NCBI GenBank assembly: GCA_944384725.1
Contig: CALWUJ010000012.1
Location: 1 to 53,228 of the forward strand
Origin: an uncultured Agathobaculum sp.
GTDB lineage: Bacteria > Bacillota > Clostridia > Oscillospirales > Butyricicoccaceae
Length of the DNA stretch: 53,228 nucleotides
Direction: 5' to 3'
Under the pieces are notes generated by a model that was not told the DNA's origin, did no database searches, and was given only the letters and a program-made list of their open reading frames with translations. The translations under genes were made by a program, and so were the position numbers. Positions 23,417 to 32,220 of the stretch are shown here, one piece after another. How positions within the stretch are numbered: position 1 is the first letter of the stretch; each line of letters opens with the position of its first letter.

Positions 23417-24435
23417 AGCACGCGAAATTTGTTTCTTTTACCGCAGTCGGCGCGCAGACCGCGAAGAAAGCCGCCGCGCTTTTACCCGACTTCCTAACTG
23501 AGCGGTACGCCCGCACGGTTGACCCCTCACTTTCCGGTACGCAGCTTTCGCGCTTTGCACAGCAGGCGATGGCGGACTGCGATCTGATTGTGTTTGTCGG
23601 TGCGGCGGGTATCGCAGTGCGTGCGGTCGCGCCGTACCTCGCGGGCAAGGCGTTCGACCCGGCGGTTGTTGTGATTGATGAGGTAGGGAAGTTCGTGATT
23701 CCGATTTTGTCCGGTCATCTCGGCGGCGCAAACGCCCTTGCGCAGCGGTTGGCGGATGGATTGGGCGCGCAGGCGGTCATCACGACCGCGACCGATGGCC
23801 GTGCGGCGTTCGCGGTCGACACATGGGCAGCGGCGCATGGCTGCGTCGTGGTTGACCCGCAAAATATCAAACATGTTTCCGGTGCGCTGCTGCGCGGCGA
23901 GCAGGTTGGTTTGCGGTCGGATTTTCCGGTCGATGGCCGTCTGCCCGCACAGGTGACGCTGGACGGCACGCCGGAAAGCGGTTTCGCAATCGGGTTTGAC
24001 ACCAAAGCCGCGCCGTTTGCGCATACGCTGCATTTGGTGCCGCGGGTTGTGTTCCTCGGTATCGGTTGCCGCAGGGGAACGGACGTGCAGACGATCGAGC
24101 AAGCTGTGCAAGTAGCGCTGGATGCTGCGGGCGTACCGTGGGAAGCAGTGCGCGGGATGGCCAGCATTGACGTAAAACAAAACGAACCGGGATTGCTGCA
24201 CTTCTGTGAGAATCACGGTTTGACACTGACCGTGTTTTCCGCGGAAACGCTGCAAAGCGTCCGTGGCGACTTTACGCCGTCGGACTTTGTCGCGCGCACG
24301 GTCGGCGTGGACAACGTGTGTGAGCGGGCGGCGGTGTGCGCCGCGGCGGGCGGGACGCTGATTTGCCGCAAGTGGGCGCAAAACGGCGTGACAGTCGCGC
24401 TCGCGAAGCAGGACTTTCGCGCGTGCTTTGAATAA
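23413..24435 (+). CDS. cbiG: Cobalt-precorrin-5A hydrolase CbiG
   Basis: CbiG opens the delta-lactone of cobalt-precorrin-5A, releasing acetaldehyde and giving cobalt-precorrin-5B for CbiD. The 340-residue protein has the three-part family layout. The N-terminal region includes VFVGAAGIAVRAVAPYLAGK and ILSGHLGGANALA near residue 97. A middle region follows, and the C-terminal domain starts near RVVFLGIGCRRGTD at residue 212 and continues through MASIDVKQNEPGL. It overlaps cbiF by four bases; 20 bases follow before hemA. Confidence 0.94.
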   Translation: MKHAKFVSFTAVGAQTAKKAAALLPDFLTERYARTVDPSLSGTQLSRFAQQAMADCDLIVFVGAAGIAVRAVAPYLAGKAFDPAVVVIDEVGKFVIPILSGHLGGANALAQRLADGLGAQAVITTATDGRAAFAVDTWAAAHGCVVVDPQNIKHVSGALLRGEQVGLRSDFPVDGRLPAQVTLDGTPESGFAIGFDTKAAPFAHTLHLVPRVVFLGIGCRRGTDVQTIEQAVQVALDAAGVPWEAVRGMASIDVKQNEPGLLHFCENHGLTLTVFSAETLQSVRGDFTPSDFVARTVGVDNVCERAAVCAAAGGTLICRKWAQNGVTVALAKQDFRACFE

Positions 24436-24455
24436 GAGTTGGAGGACGAAAAACA

Positions 24456-25661
24456 GTGAACCTCACAATGACGGGGATTGATTTTGTACATGCGCCGATG
24501 GCGCAGCGTGAGCGAGTGTCGTTCGTGCGCGGACAGGTGCAGGCGCTGCTGCCGCAGATTGCGGAAATGCCGGGCGTTTCGGGCTGTGTTTTGCTTGCGA
24601 CCTGCAACCGCACCGAACTGTATGTGCACGGAGAGGAAAATGCATCGCTCGACCCGCTGGCCATGCTGGCACGCGCGGCGGGTTTTGACGCGGCAGCGTT
24701 TCGCGGGCTGAGCGTCACCCGCTCGGGTGAGGCGTGCGTGCAGCATCTGATGGCGGTCGCGGCGGGGCTGGAATCCCAGATTTTCGGGGATGACCAGATT
24801 TTGACGCAGGTGCGTGATGCCGCCGCGCTTGCGCGGGATGCGCAGGTCATGGACAGTGTGCTCGACACGCTCTTCCGCCGCGCGGTGACAGCTGGCAAAC
24901 GCGTGCGCACTGAGGTTAGGCTGACCGGCGTACCCGCGTCCGCAGCAGCGGCAGGGGTGCGGCGCGCGCAGGACTTTTTCGGCTCTCTGGAGGGGCGTCG
25001 CGCAGTCGTGATCGGCAACGGCGAGATGGGACGGCTGGCCGCCACCGCTTTGCGCGCGCAGGGCAGTGCCGTCACCGTGACGCTGCGCAGTTATCACCAC
25101 GGGGAGACGATTGTCCCCGCCGGGTGTGACACATTTCCGTATGACCGGCGGTGCGAGGTGCTGGAGGGCGCGGATCTCGCAGTCAGTGCAACGACCAGCC
25201 CGCACTTTACGCTGACGGCGCAGCAGATTCGTGATTTGCATCAGCCGCCGCGCCTGCTGCTCGATCTTGCCATGCCGCGTGACATCGAGCAGGCGGCGGG
25301 CGAGGATTCGCGTGTGACGCTGTACAACCTCGACGATTTGGGTGATCTGGACGACAGCCGAAACGATGCGGCAAAACAAGCGGCGGTGCGCATTCTGGAC
25401 GAGGAACAAGAGGAGTTTTATCGCTGGCATGCCTATCGGCAGGCACTGCCTGTGATTGCCGCAGTCAAGGACACCGCGCTGGCTCGTCTGCGCTTTGACC
25501 ATGCTTACGGCGATTTGTATCGGGACGGCGATATGGACGGACTGCTGGAACTGGCCGTCGGCAAAACGGTCGATCTGCTGCTGGGCGGCATGAAAGATTT
25601 GGTGGATGCGGACAGGCTGGAAGCATGTCTTGCGCACATGAGAAAGGGGAGTGGCAGATGA
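24456..25661 (+). CDS. hemA: Glutamyl-tRNA reductase
   Basis: HemA reduces glutamyl-tRNA(Glu) to glutamate-1-semialdehyde, the first step of C5 tetrapyrrole synthesis. The catalytic cysteine is C50 in LLATCNRTELYVHG, the position seen in other HemA proteins. Substrate-domain residues follow in GLESQIFGDDQILTQVRDA near residue 105. The NADPH domain (AVVIGNGEMGRLAATAL) is near residue 185. The last part is the helical dimerisation domain. At 401 residues it is slightly shorter than usual. A GTG start at 24456 follows GGAGG by ten bases. Being inside the cobalamin operon, it dedicates precursor supply to this pathway. Confidence 0.95.
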   Translation: MNLTMTGIDFVHAPMAQRERVSFVRGQVQALLPQIAEMPGVSGCVLLATCNRTELYVHGEENASLDPLAMLARAAGFDAAAFRGLSVTRSGEACVQHLMAVAAGLESQIFGDDQILTQVRDAAALARDAQVMDSVLDTLFRRAVTAGKRVRTEVRLTGVPASAAAAGVRRAQDFFGSLEGRRAVVIGNGEMGRLAATALRAQGSAVTVTLRSYHHGETIVPAGCDTFPYDRRCEVLEGADLAVSATTSPHFTLTAQQIRDLHQPPRLLLDLAMPRDIEQAAGEDSRVTLYNLDDLGDLDDSRNDAAKQAAVRILDEEQEEFYRWHAYRQALPVIAAVKDTALARLRFDHAYGDLYRDGDMDGLLELAVGKTVDLLLGGMKDLVDADRLEACLAHMRKGSGR

Positions 25662-26386
25662 AGCTGTATTGCATCGGCATCGGGCCGGGCGGCGCGGAGC
25701 AGATGACACTGCGCGCGGTGCGCGCGCTCGAAGCGTGCGACTGTGTGGCGGGGTACGGGCTGTACCTCGATTTGATCGAAGAACTGATCGAGGGGAAAAC
25801 GCGCATCCAGACCGGCATGACACGTGAGGTCGACCGCTGCACAGCGGCGCGCGACGCGGCGAAGGAAGGCCACACGGTCGCGGTTGTCTCGTCGGGCGAC
25901 GCGGGCGTGTACGGCATGGCGGGACTGCTGCTGGAGGTCTGCGCGGACGATCCGGAACTCGAAATCGAGGTCATTCCGGGTATCACAGCGGCCTGTTCGG
26001 GCGGTGCAGCGCTGGGCGCGCCGCTGACGAACGACTTTGCCTGTGTCTCGCTCTCCGACCTGCTGACCCCGTGGGAGATCATAGAGCAGCGTCTGCGTGG
26101 CGCGGCGGCGGGCGATTTCTGCATCGCAATCTATAACCCGGCAAGCAAAAAGCGCACGGGACACTTGCAGCGTGCGTGCGATATCCTGCTGGAAACGCTG
26201 CCTGCCGAGACGGTATGCGGCATGGTGCGCAACATCGGCCGCGACGGCGAAACATATACTTTGACCACGCTCGGTGCGCTGCGTGATACGCAAGTCGATA
26301 TGCTGACGACTGTGTTCGTCGGCAACAGCCGCACGCGCGTGATAAATGGGCGCATGGTCACGCCGCGGGGGTATCGCGGCGTATGA
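25658..26386 (+). CDS. cbiH: Cobalt-precorrin-3 C17-methyltransferase CbiH
   Basis: CbiH methylates C17 and contracts the ring of cobalt-precorrin-3. The 242-residue protein shows methylase motifs YCIGIGPGGAEQMTLRAVRA at residue 3, GYGLYLDLIEEL, TGMTREVDRC near residue 54, and VSSGDAGVYGMAGLLLE near residue 80. IPGITAACSGGAALGAPLTNDF and YNPASKKR are characteristic of the CobJ/CbiH group. No extra C-terminal iron-sulfur domain is present. The ATG at 25658 overlaps the hemA stop. Confidence 0.95.
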   Translation: MKLYCIGIGPGGAEQMTLRAVRALEACDCVAGYGLYLDLIEELIEGKTRIQTGMTREVDRCTAARDAAKEGHTVAVVSSGDAGVYGMAGLLLEVCADDPELEIEVIPGITAACSGGAALGAPLTNDFACVSLSDLLTPWEIIEQRLRGAAAGDFCIAIYNPASKKRTGHLQRACDILLETLPAETVCGMVRNIGRDGETYTLTTLGALRDTQVDMLTTVFVGNSRTRVINGRMVTPRGYRGV

Positions 26387-27588
26387 AACTCGTGATTTTC
26401 TCCGGTACGAGTGAGGGACATGCGCTGTGCCGCTTTGTTTCGGCCTGCGGTGGGTGCGCGGATGTATTTGTCGCAACCGATTATGGTTCAGCGGTGATGG
26501 AGCCGATGCGCGGCATCACGGTGCATGAGGGACGGCTGGACGCGGACGCGATGGCGGCGGTGCTGGACGCGGATACCTTGCTGGTGGATGCGACCCATCC
26601 ATATGCGGCCGTGGTTTCGGAAAACCTGTGCGCGGCCTGCGCACAGACCGGCGCGCAGTACGAACGCCTGCTGCGCCCCGCGCTGGACAGCGGGGACGTG
26701 GTCACCGTCCCCGATACTGCGGCGGCGGTGGAGTGGCTGAATGCCCATCCCGGTCGTGCGCTGCTGACAACCGGCAGCAAGGAGTTGGCGGTGTTTACAG
26801 CGGTCGAAGACTATCGGGCGCGGTTGGTGGTGCGTGTGCTGCCGAGCGCTTCCGTTTTGGAGCAGTGCGCGTCGCTTGGTTTTGCGAGCGCGCAGATCAT
26901 TGCCATGCAGGGCCCGTTTTCGCACGAAATGAACGTCGCGCTGCTGCGGCAAACGCGCGCGGATATTCTGGTCACCAAGGACACCGGCAAAGCGGGCGGT
27001 TTTGCCGAAAAGCTGTCCGCGGCGCGCGAGGTCGGCGCGACCGTGCTGGTGATCGCCCGTCCGTGTGAGGAGGAGGGCAAAACGCTTTCTGAAATGCAGG
27101 ATTTTCTTGCTGTCCGCTTTGGCTGGACTGTGACGAAAGGACAAAAAACGGCAGCCGCGCCGCGTTTTCCGCTGTTCGTGTCGCTCGTAGGGAAAAAATG
27201 CATTGTGTTTGGCGCGGGCAAGATTGCCGCGCGGCGTGTGGAGGTGCTGCGGCGCTTCGGCGCAGCGGTAACGGTGGTGGCGCCGGACACTCCGGCGGGG
27301 ATTGCGGTCGATCATATTCGCGGCTATGAGAAAAGCGATCTTTCGGGGGCTTTTCTGGCAGTCACGGCAACGAATGACCGTGCGGTCAACCATCGTATCG
27401 CATTGGACTGCGAAGAAATGCATATCCCGTGCAGCGTGGCAGACTGCGCGGCGGAATCCACCTTTTTCTTTCCCGCGATATGCGAGGGCGGGGGACTCAC
27501 AGCAGGTGTGGTGTCGGATGGCACGGCGCACGGCAAAACGGCGGCGGCGGCAAAGCGCATCCGCACGGTATTGGAGGAAATGACATGA
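26383..27588 (+). CDS. cbiJ: Fusion of cobalt-precorrin-6A reductase (CbiJ) and precorrin-2 dehydrogenase (SirC)
   Basis: This 401-residue protein appears to do two steps. Residues 1-245 match CbiJ, which reduces cobalt-precorrin-6A: KLVIFSGTSEGHALCRF, DATHPYA, LLTTGSK, and MQGPFSHEMN near residue 182. Residues 265-401 match the NAD-dependent precorrin-2 dehydrogenase (SirC/Met8p/CysG N-terminal) domain that forms sirohydrochlorin. Evidence is the Rossmann loop VFGAGKIAARRVEVLRRFGA and VTATNDRAVN, which keeps the catalytic-type aspartate, then STFFFPAICEGGGLT. About 20 linking residues separate them. There is no frame break, so the fusion looks real. It supplies sirohydrochlorin both for CbiK and potentially for siroheme. 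Confidence 0.9.
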   Translation: MKLVIFSGTSEGHALCRFVSACGGCADVFVATDYGSAVMEPMRGITVHEGRLDADAMAAVLDADTLLVDATHPYAAVVSENLCAACAQTGAQYERLLRPALDSGDVVTVPDTAAAVEWLNAHPGRALLTTGSKELAVFTAVEDYRARLVVRVLPSASVLEQCASLGFASAQIIAMQGPFSHEMNVALLRQTRADILVTKDTGKAGGFAEKLSAAREVGATVLVIARPCEEEGKTLSEMQDFLAVRFGWTVTKGQKTAAAPRFPLFVSLVGKKCIVFGAGKIAARRVEVLRRFGAAVTVVAPDTPAGIAVDHIRGYEKSDLSGAFLAVTATNDRAVNHRIALDCEEMHIPCSVADCAAESTFFFPAICEGGGLTAGVVSDGTAHGKTAAAAKRIRTVLEEMT

Positions 27589-28448
27589 TTCGAGTGGGCA
27601 GCAGGGACAGCCGCCTTGCGGTCGTGCAGGCCGAAGAGGTCTGCCGCGCGCTGGGCGACTGCGAACTGATCACGATGAAAACCACGGGCGACATGGTGCT
27701 GGATAAAACGCTCGATAAGGTCGGCGGCAAGGGCTTGTTCGTCAAGGAACTGGACCGCGCGCTCGCGGAACGCCGGGTCGATTTGACTGTGCACAGTCTG
27801 AAAGACGTGCCGATGGAGCAGCCGGACGGTCTGCCGCTCGTGGCGTTCACCAAGCGCGCGGATGCGCGCGACGTGCTCGTGCTGCCGGAGGGCGGCCTTT
27901 GGGATAAAACCAAGCCGATTGGCTGCGCGTCCGCCAGACGGCGGGTGCAGCTCAAAGCGCTGTTCCCTGATATCGACGTGCAGCCCGTGCGCGGCAATGT
28001 GCAGACGCGGCTGAACAAACTCGAGAGCGGCGCATATGGCGCGCTGGTGCTGGCCGCGGCGGGATTGCATCGTCTGGGGCTGGCAGGGCGCATCAGCCGG
28101 TATTTTTCGCCGGATGAGATCATCCCCGCGGCGGGACAAGGCATTTTGGCCGTACAGGGTCGTGTAGGCGAATTCGATGACGCGGCGCATTTGGTTGACG
28201 ACGCGGACGCGCGTGACTGCGCGGCAGCCGAACGGTCGTTTGTCAAGACGCTCGGCGGTGGGTGTTTTGCACCGGTCGCGGCATATGCTCAAACACAGGG
28301 CGACACGCTGTATCTGCGTGGCCTGTATGTGACGGAAGATGAGCGACATATGGCACGAGGTGTGTTGAGCGGCCGGCGAACGGAAGCTGCCGCGCTCGGA
28401 CACACACTCGCGCTGCAACTGAAGCATCAAGCGGAGGGAGAACCATGA
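27585..28448 (+). CDS. hemC: Hydroxymethylbilane synthase (porphobilinogen deaminase)
   Basis: HemC joins four porphobilinogens into hydroxymethylbilane. The 287-residue protein opens with IRVGSRDSRLAVVQAEEV, has HSLKDVPMEQP near residue 68, RGNVQTRLNKLESG near residue 135, and PAAGQGILAVQGR near residue 182. The cofactor-binding cysteine lies in LGGGCFAPVAAYA near residue 226. It is a little shorter than the usual 300-315. GGAGG is seven bases before the ATG at 27585; start and stop overlap both neighbours by four bases. Confidence 0.96.
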   Translation: MIRVGSRDSRLAVVQAEEVCRALGDCELITMKTTGDMVLDKTLDKVGGKGLFVKELDRALAERRVDLTVHSLKDVPMEQPDGLPLVAFTKRADARDVLVLPEGGLWDKTKPIGCASARRRVQLKALFPDIDVQPVRGNVQTRLNKLESGAYGALVLAAAGLHRLGLAGRISRYFSPDEIIPAAGQGILAVQGRVGEFDDAAHLVDDADARDCAAAERSFVKTLGGGCFAPVAAYAQTQGDTLYLRGLYVTEDERHMARGVLSGRRTEAAALGHTLALQLKHQAEGEP

Positions 28449-29932
28449 TAGGAACGGTAACGCTGGTCGGTGCAGGGCCGGGCGATAAAGGATTGCTGAC
28501 GATGGCGGGTGCACAGGCAATTGCGCAGGCGGATGCGGTAGTATATGATCGGCTGGTGAGAGAGGACATCCTAGACCTCATCCCGCCGCGAGCGGAAAAA
28601 ATATCGGTCGGCAAGGAAAACAATCACCATCCCGTGCCGCAGCCGGAGATCAATGAGACATTGGTGCGGCTGGCGCGCGAAGGGAAAAACGTCGTGCGGC
28701 TGAAAGGCGGGGACTGCTTCCTGTTTGGGCGCGGCGGCGAGGAATGCGAGCATCTGCTGCAAAACGGCGTGCCGTTTCGGGTCATTCCGGGCGTGACGAG
28801 CGCGCTGGCCGCGCCCGCGTTTGCGGGCATTCCGGTGACGCACCGGGATTTCACCTCGTCGGTGCACATCATCACGGCGCACGCGCGAGCAGGCAAGCCG
28901 CTCACCATCGACTTTGACAGCCTTGTGCGGCTGGACGGCACGCTGGTGTTCCTGATGGGGCTGACTGCTCTTGAACAGGTGACGGACGGCCTGCTGCGCG
29001 CAGGCATGCAGTCTGACATGCCCGCCGCTGTCATTGAAAACGGCGCGCGCGGCACGCAGCGCAAGGTGGTGTCCGTTTTATCCCAGCTTGCCGCCCATGT
29101 GCGCGCAAAGGGACTGCAAAGCCCAGCGCTGATTATCGTCGGGCGGGTGTGTAGCTTGAGCGATGCGCTTGACTGGTTTACACCGCTGCCGCTGCACGGC
29201 AAAACCATCGTTGTGACCCGTCCGAAAGCGCGGGCGGGTACGCTGGCGGATAAGCTGCGTGCGCACGGCGCGAACGTGATCGAAGCGCCGTGCATTGAGA
29301 CAGTAGAACGCGAGGACACGCAGCCACTCGCGGATGCGTTGCAGCAGCCGCACGACTGGGCGGTGTTTACCAGCCCCGCGGGCGTGCCCGCAGCGGTGGA
29401 CGCGTTGCGACGGTTAGGCCGCGATCTGCGGGCGCTGTATGGAATGAAAATCGCGGCGATCGGCAAGGGCACGGCGGCGGCGCTCGCGGCTTATGGCCTG
29501 ACCGCCGATCTGGTTCCCGCGCAGTACGATGGGGAGCATCTTGCGGATGCGTTGATTGACGCGATGCCGCAGGGCGGTTCGGCTCTGTTGCTGCGCGCCA
29601 TGCAGGGCGGGCAGATTTTACCCGAAAAGCTCGCCCGCATGGGCATCCGCGTGACCGATGTGCCGCTTTATGACACGGTGCATCGCTGCGATAAGGCGGA
29701 TGCGCTGCGCGGTCTGCTGGCGGACGGTAAAATCGACGCGGTGACGTTTACCAGCGTGTCCACGGTTGAGGGATTCCGGGAGGCCGTGGGCGGAACGGAG
29801 GACGCTGCTTTCACCGTGTTCTGCATCGGCGCACAGACCGCCGAAGCCGCAAAAAAGTATTATCAGAATGTGGAAATTGCAAAAAATGCAACGATAGAGG
29901 ACCTTTTGACTTGTATCGAGGAGGAGATATAA
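28445..29932 (+). CDS. cobA-hemD: Fusion of uroporphyrinogen-III methyltransferase (CobA) and uroporphyrinogen-III synthase (HemD)
   Basis: This 495-residue bifunctional protein makes uroporphyrinogen III and methylates it to precorrin-2. Residues 1-238 are the CobA/SUMT domain: VGAGPGDKGLLTMAGAQAI, VYDRLV, VRLKGGDCFLFGRGGEE near residue 83, and PGVTSALAAPAFAGIPVTHR. Residues 244-495 are HemD: GKTIVVTRPKARAGTLADKL, FTSPAGVPA, and FTSVSTVEGF near residue 436. CobA-HemD fusions are well known in Clostridia. The ATG overlaps hemC by four bases, and the stop is followed directly by hemB. Confidence 0.95.
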   Translation: MIGTVTLVGAGPGDKGLLTMAGAQAIAQADAVVYDRLVREDILDLIPPRAEKISVGKENNHHPVPQPEINETLVRLAREGKNVVRLKGGDCFLFGRGGEECEHLLQNGVPFRVIPGVTSALAAPAFAGIPVTHRDFTSSVHIITAHARAGKPLTIDFDSLVRLDGTLVFLMGLTALEQVTDGLLRAGMQSDMPAAVIENGARGTQRKVVSVLSQLAAHVRAKGLQSPALIIVGRVCSLSDALDWFTPLPLHGKTIVVTRPKARAGTLADKLRAHGANVIEAPCIETVEREDTQPLADALQQPHDWAVFTSPAGVPAAVDALRRLGRDLRALYGMKIAAIGKGTAAALAAYGLTADLVPAQYDGEHLADALIDAMPQGGSALLLRAMQGGQILPEKLARMGIRVTDVPLYDTVHRCDKADALRGLLADGKIDAVTFTSVSTVEGFREAVGGTEDAAFTVFCIGAQTAEAAKKYYQNVEIAKNATIEDLLTCIEEEI

Positions 29933-30919
29933 ATGTTTCATGACAACATTCGTCCGCGCCGCCTGCGCGCATCGGACGGTCTGCGCCGTATGGTGCGCGA
30001 GACGCGCATCTCGCCCGAAAGCCTGATCTGGCCGATCTTTGTTGCCGAGGGTGAGGGCATTTACGAGGAGATTCCTTCGTTGCCCGGGCAGTACCACTAT
30101 TCGCCCGACCAGCTGTACCGTATGGTTGAGCGTGCCCGCGCGCACGGCGTGAGCCGCGTGATTCTGTTCGGTCTGCCCAAGGAAAAGGATGAAATCGGCT
30201 CAGGTGCATGGGCGGAAGACGGCATTGTGCAGCAGGGCATCCGCAAGATCAAGGAGCTTGCGCCTGAAATATATGTCATCACCGATGTGTGCATGTGCGA
30301 GTACACCAGCCACGGGCATTGCGGCATCCTGTGCGGCTGTGATGTGGATAATGACCAGACGCTCGTGCGTCTGGCGGAGATCGCGGTCAGCCACGCACAG
30401 GCGGGCGCGGATATGGTCGCGCCGAGCGATATGATGGATGGCCGCGTTGCCGCAATTCGTGGGGCGCTCGACCAGAACGGCTTTACAAATGTGCCGATTA
30501 TGTCCTACGCCGCAAAATACGCTTCCACGTTTTACGGCCCGTTCCGCGATGCGGCGGGGTCGGCGCCGTCTTTCGGTGATCGCCGCTCCTACCAGATGGA
30601 TCCGCACAACGGCCGCGAGGCGATGCGCGAGTGCGCGCTTGATGTGCAGGAGGGCGCGGATATTCTGATGATCAAGCCTGCTATGAGCTATCTGGATTTG
30701 GTTTACCAGTGCAAGCAGCGGTTTGAATTGCCGGTCGCGGCGTATGCCGTTTCGGGCGAGTACGCGATGATCCAGGCGGCGGCGAAAGCGGGCCTGATCG
30801 ACGAATACGGCGTGATGTGCGAGAGTGCGGTGTCGATCTTCCGCGCGGGTGCGGATATTCTGATTACTTACTACGCCTGTGAACTCGCGGACGCCATTCG
30901 GAAAGGGGATATCGGCTGA
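29933..30919 (+). CDS. hemB: Delta-aminolevulinic acid dehydratase (porphobilinogen synthase)
   Basis: HemB condenses two 5-aminolevulinates into porphobilinogen. The 328-residue protein has the zinc cysteine cluster in DVCMCEYTSHGHCGIL near residue 120. The two active-site lysine regions are PIMSYAAKYASTFYGPFRDA near residue 188 and DILMIKPAMSYLDLV near residue 242. The presence of all three cysteines indicates the zinc-dependent type. GGAGGAGA precedes the ATG, and its stop shares one base with the hemL start. Confidence 0.97.
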   Translation: MFHDNIRPRRLRASDGLRRMVRETRISPESLIWPIFVAEGEGIYEEIPSLPGQYHYSPDQLYRMVERARAHGVSRVILFGLPKEKDEIGSGAWAEDGIVQQGIRKIKELAPEIYVITDVCMCEYTSHGHCGILCGCDVDNDQTLVRLAEIAVSHAQAGADMVAPSDMMDGRVAAIRGALDQNGFTNVPIMSYAAKYASTFYGPFRDAAGSAPSFGDRRSYQMDPHNGREAMRECALDVQEGADILMIKPAMSYLDLVYQCKQRFELPVAAYAVSGEYAMIQAAAKAGLIDEYGVMCESAVSIFRAGADILITYYACELADAIRKGDIG

Positions 30920-32199
30920 TGAGCAGATCGGAAGAACTGTTCGAGCGCGCCAAAAAGGTGCTGCCGGGCGGCGTCAATTCTCCGGTACGCGCGTTTCGCG
31001 CGGTAGGCGGCAACCCGCGTTTTATTGTGAAGGGGCTCGGCAGCCATATCCTTGATGAGGACGGGCTGGAATACATCGACTATGTCGGTTCGTGGGGGCC
31101 GATGGTGCTCGGCCACAGCCACCCGGATATTTTGAAAGCCGTCTATGACCGCATGGTGAACGGTCTGTCCTTCGGCGCGCCGACCGCACTCGAGGTCGAG
31201 ATGGCGGAAAAGATGGTCGCGATGGTGCCGAACATCGAAATGGTGCGCATGGTAAACTCCGGCACCGAGGCGGTTATGAGTGCGCTGCGGCTGGCGCGCG
31301 GCGCAACCGGACGCGACAAGATCATCAAGTTCGAGGGCTGCTACCACGGCCACTCGGACGCGATGCTGGTCGGCGCGGGGTCGGGCGCGCTTACGCAAGG
31401 CGAGCCGGATTCCAAGGGCGTGACGAAGGGGGCGGCGCAGGATACGCTCATGGCACAGTATAACGACCTTGCCTCGGTTGAGCGGCTGCTGGACGCGAAC
31501 CCGGGTCAGGTCGCGGCAGTGATCGTCGAGCCGGTCGCGGCGAACATGGGTGTTGTGCCGCCCAAAGAGGGCTTTTTGCAGGGGCTGCGTGATTTGTGCG
31601 ACAAGCACGGCGCGCTGCTGATTTTCGACGAGGTGATCACGGGCTTCCGTCTCGCGGCGGGCGGGGCGCAGGAATATTTCGGCGTGCGCGCCGACCTTGT
31701 GACCTTCGGCAAGATCATCGGCGGCGGCATGCCGGTCGGCGCGTACGCGGGTAGCCGCGCGCTCATGGAGCAGGTTGCACCGTGCGGACCGGTCTATCAG
31801 GCGGGCACGCTCTCCGGCAACCCGGTTGCCATGGCGGCGGGGCTTGCGCAGCTGCAAATTCTGACCGATCACCCCGAGGTGTATACCGTGATGGAGACCT
31901 CGGCGCAGTATATCGCCAACCACCTGCGCGCAAGCGCGGAAAAGCACGGTGTCAAGATGCAGGTCAATCAGGTTGGCTCGCTGCTGTGTCCGTACTTTAC
32001 CGAAACGCCGGTGGACTGCTTCGCGGCCGCCAAAATCAGCGATACGAAGAAATACGCAAAGTATTTTAATAAAATGTTATTACGCGGTGTGTATCTTGCG
32101 CCCAGCCAGTTTGAGGCGATGTTTGTCTCATCTGCGCACACGCAGAAGGACTTAACGTTCACTGTACAGGCGGCGGACGAGAGCCTTGCGGCACTATAA
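30919..32199 (+). CDS. hemL: Glutamate-1-semialdehyde 2,1-aminomutase
   Basis: HemL converts glutamate-1-semialdehyde to 5-aminolevulinate, working directly after HemA. The 426-residue PLP enzyme has PGGVNSPVRAFRAVGG near residue 14, MVNSGTEAVMSALRLARG near residue 110, YHGHSDAMLVGAGSG, and the PLP lysine in LVTFGKIIGGGMPVGAYAG near residue 262. AGTLSGNPVAMAAGL follows. With hemA, hemB and hemC it gives a full set from glutamyl-tRNA to hydroxymethylbilane within the cobalamin operon. Confidence 0.97.
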   Translation: MSRSEELFERAKKVLPGGVNSPVRAFRAVGGNPRFIVKGLGSHILDEDGLEYIDYVGSWGPMVLGHSHPDILKAVYDRMVNGLSFGAPTALEVEMAEKMVAMVPNIEMVRMVNSGTEAVMSALRLARGATGRDKIIKFEGCYHGHSDAMLVGAGSGALTQGEPDSKGVTKGAAQDTLMAQYNDLASVERLLDANPGQVAAVIVEPVAANMGVVPPKEGFLQGLRDLCDKHGALLIFDEVITGFRLAAGGAQEYFGVRADLVTFGKIIGGGMPVGAYAGSRALMEQVAPCGPVYQAGTLSGNPVAMAAGLAQLQILTDHPEVYTVMETSAQYIANHLRASAEKHGVKMQVNQVGSLLCPYFTETPVDCFAAAKISDTKKYAKYFNKMLLRGVYLAPSQFEAMFVSSAHTQKDLTFTVQAADESLAAL

Positions 32200-32220
32200 T
32201 TGGTAAAAGGAGGGGCGCGC

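Noticed and set aside
27429-27584. Longer upstream start for hemC
   Set aside because: The extra residues are the cbiJ-sirC sequence in another frame; the ATG at 27585 has a GGAGG site at seven bases and gives the standard HemC start.
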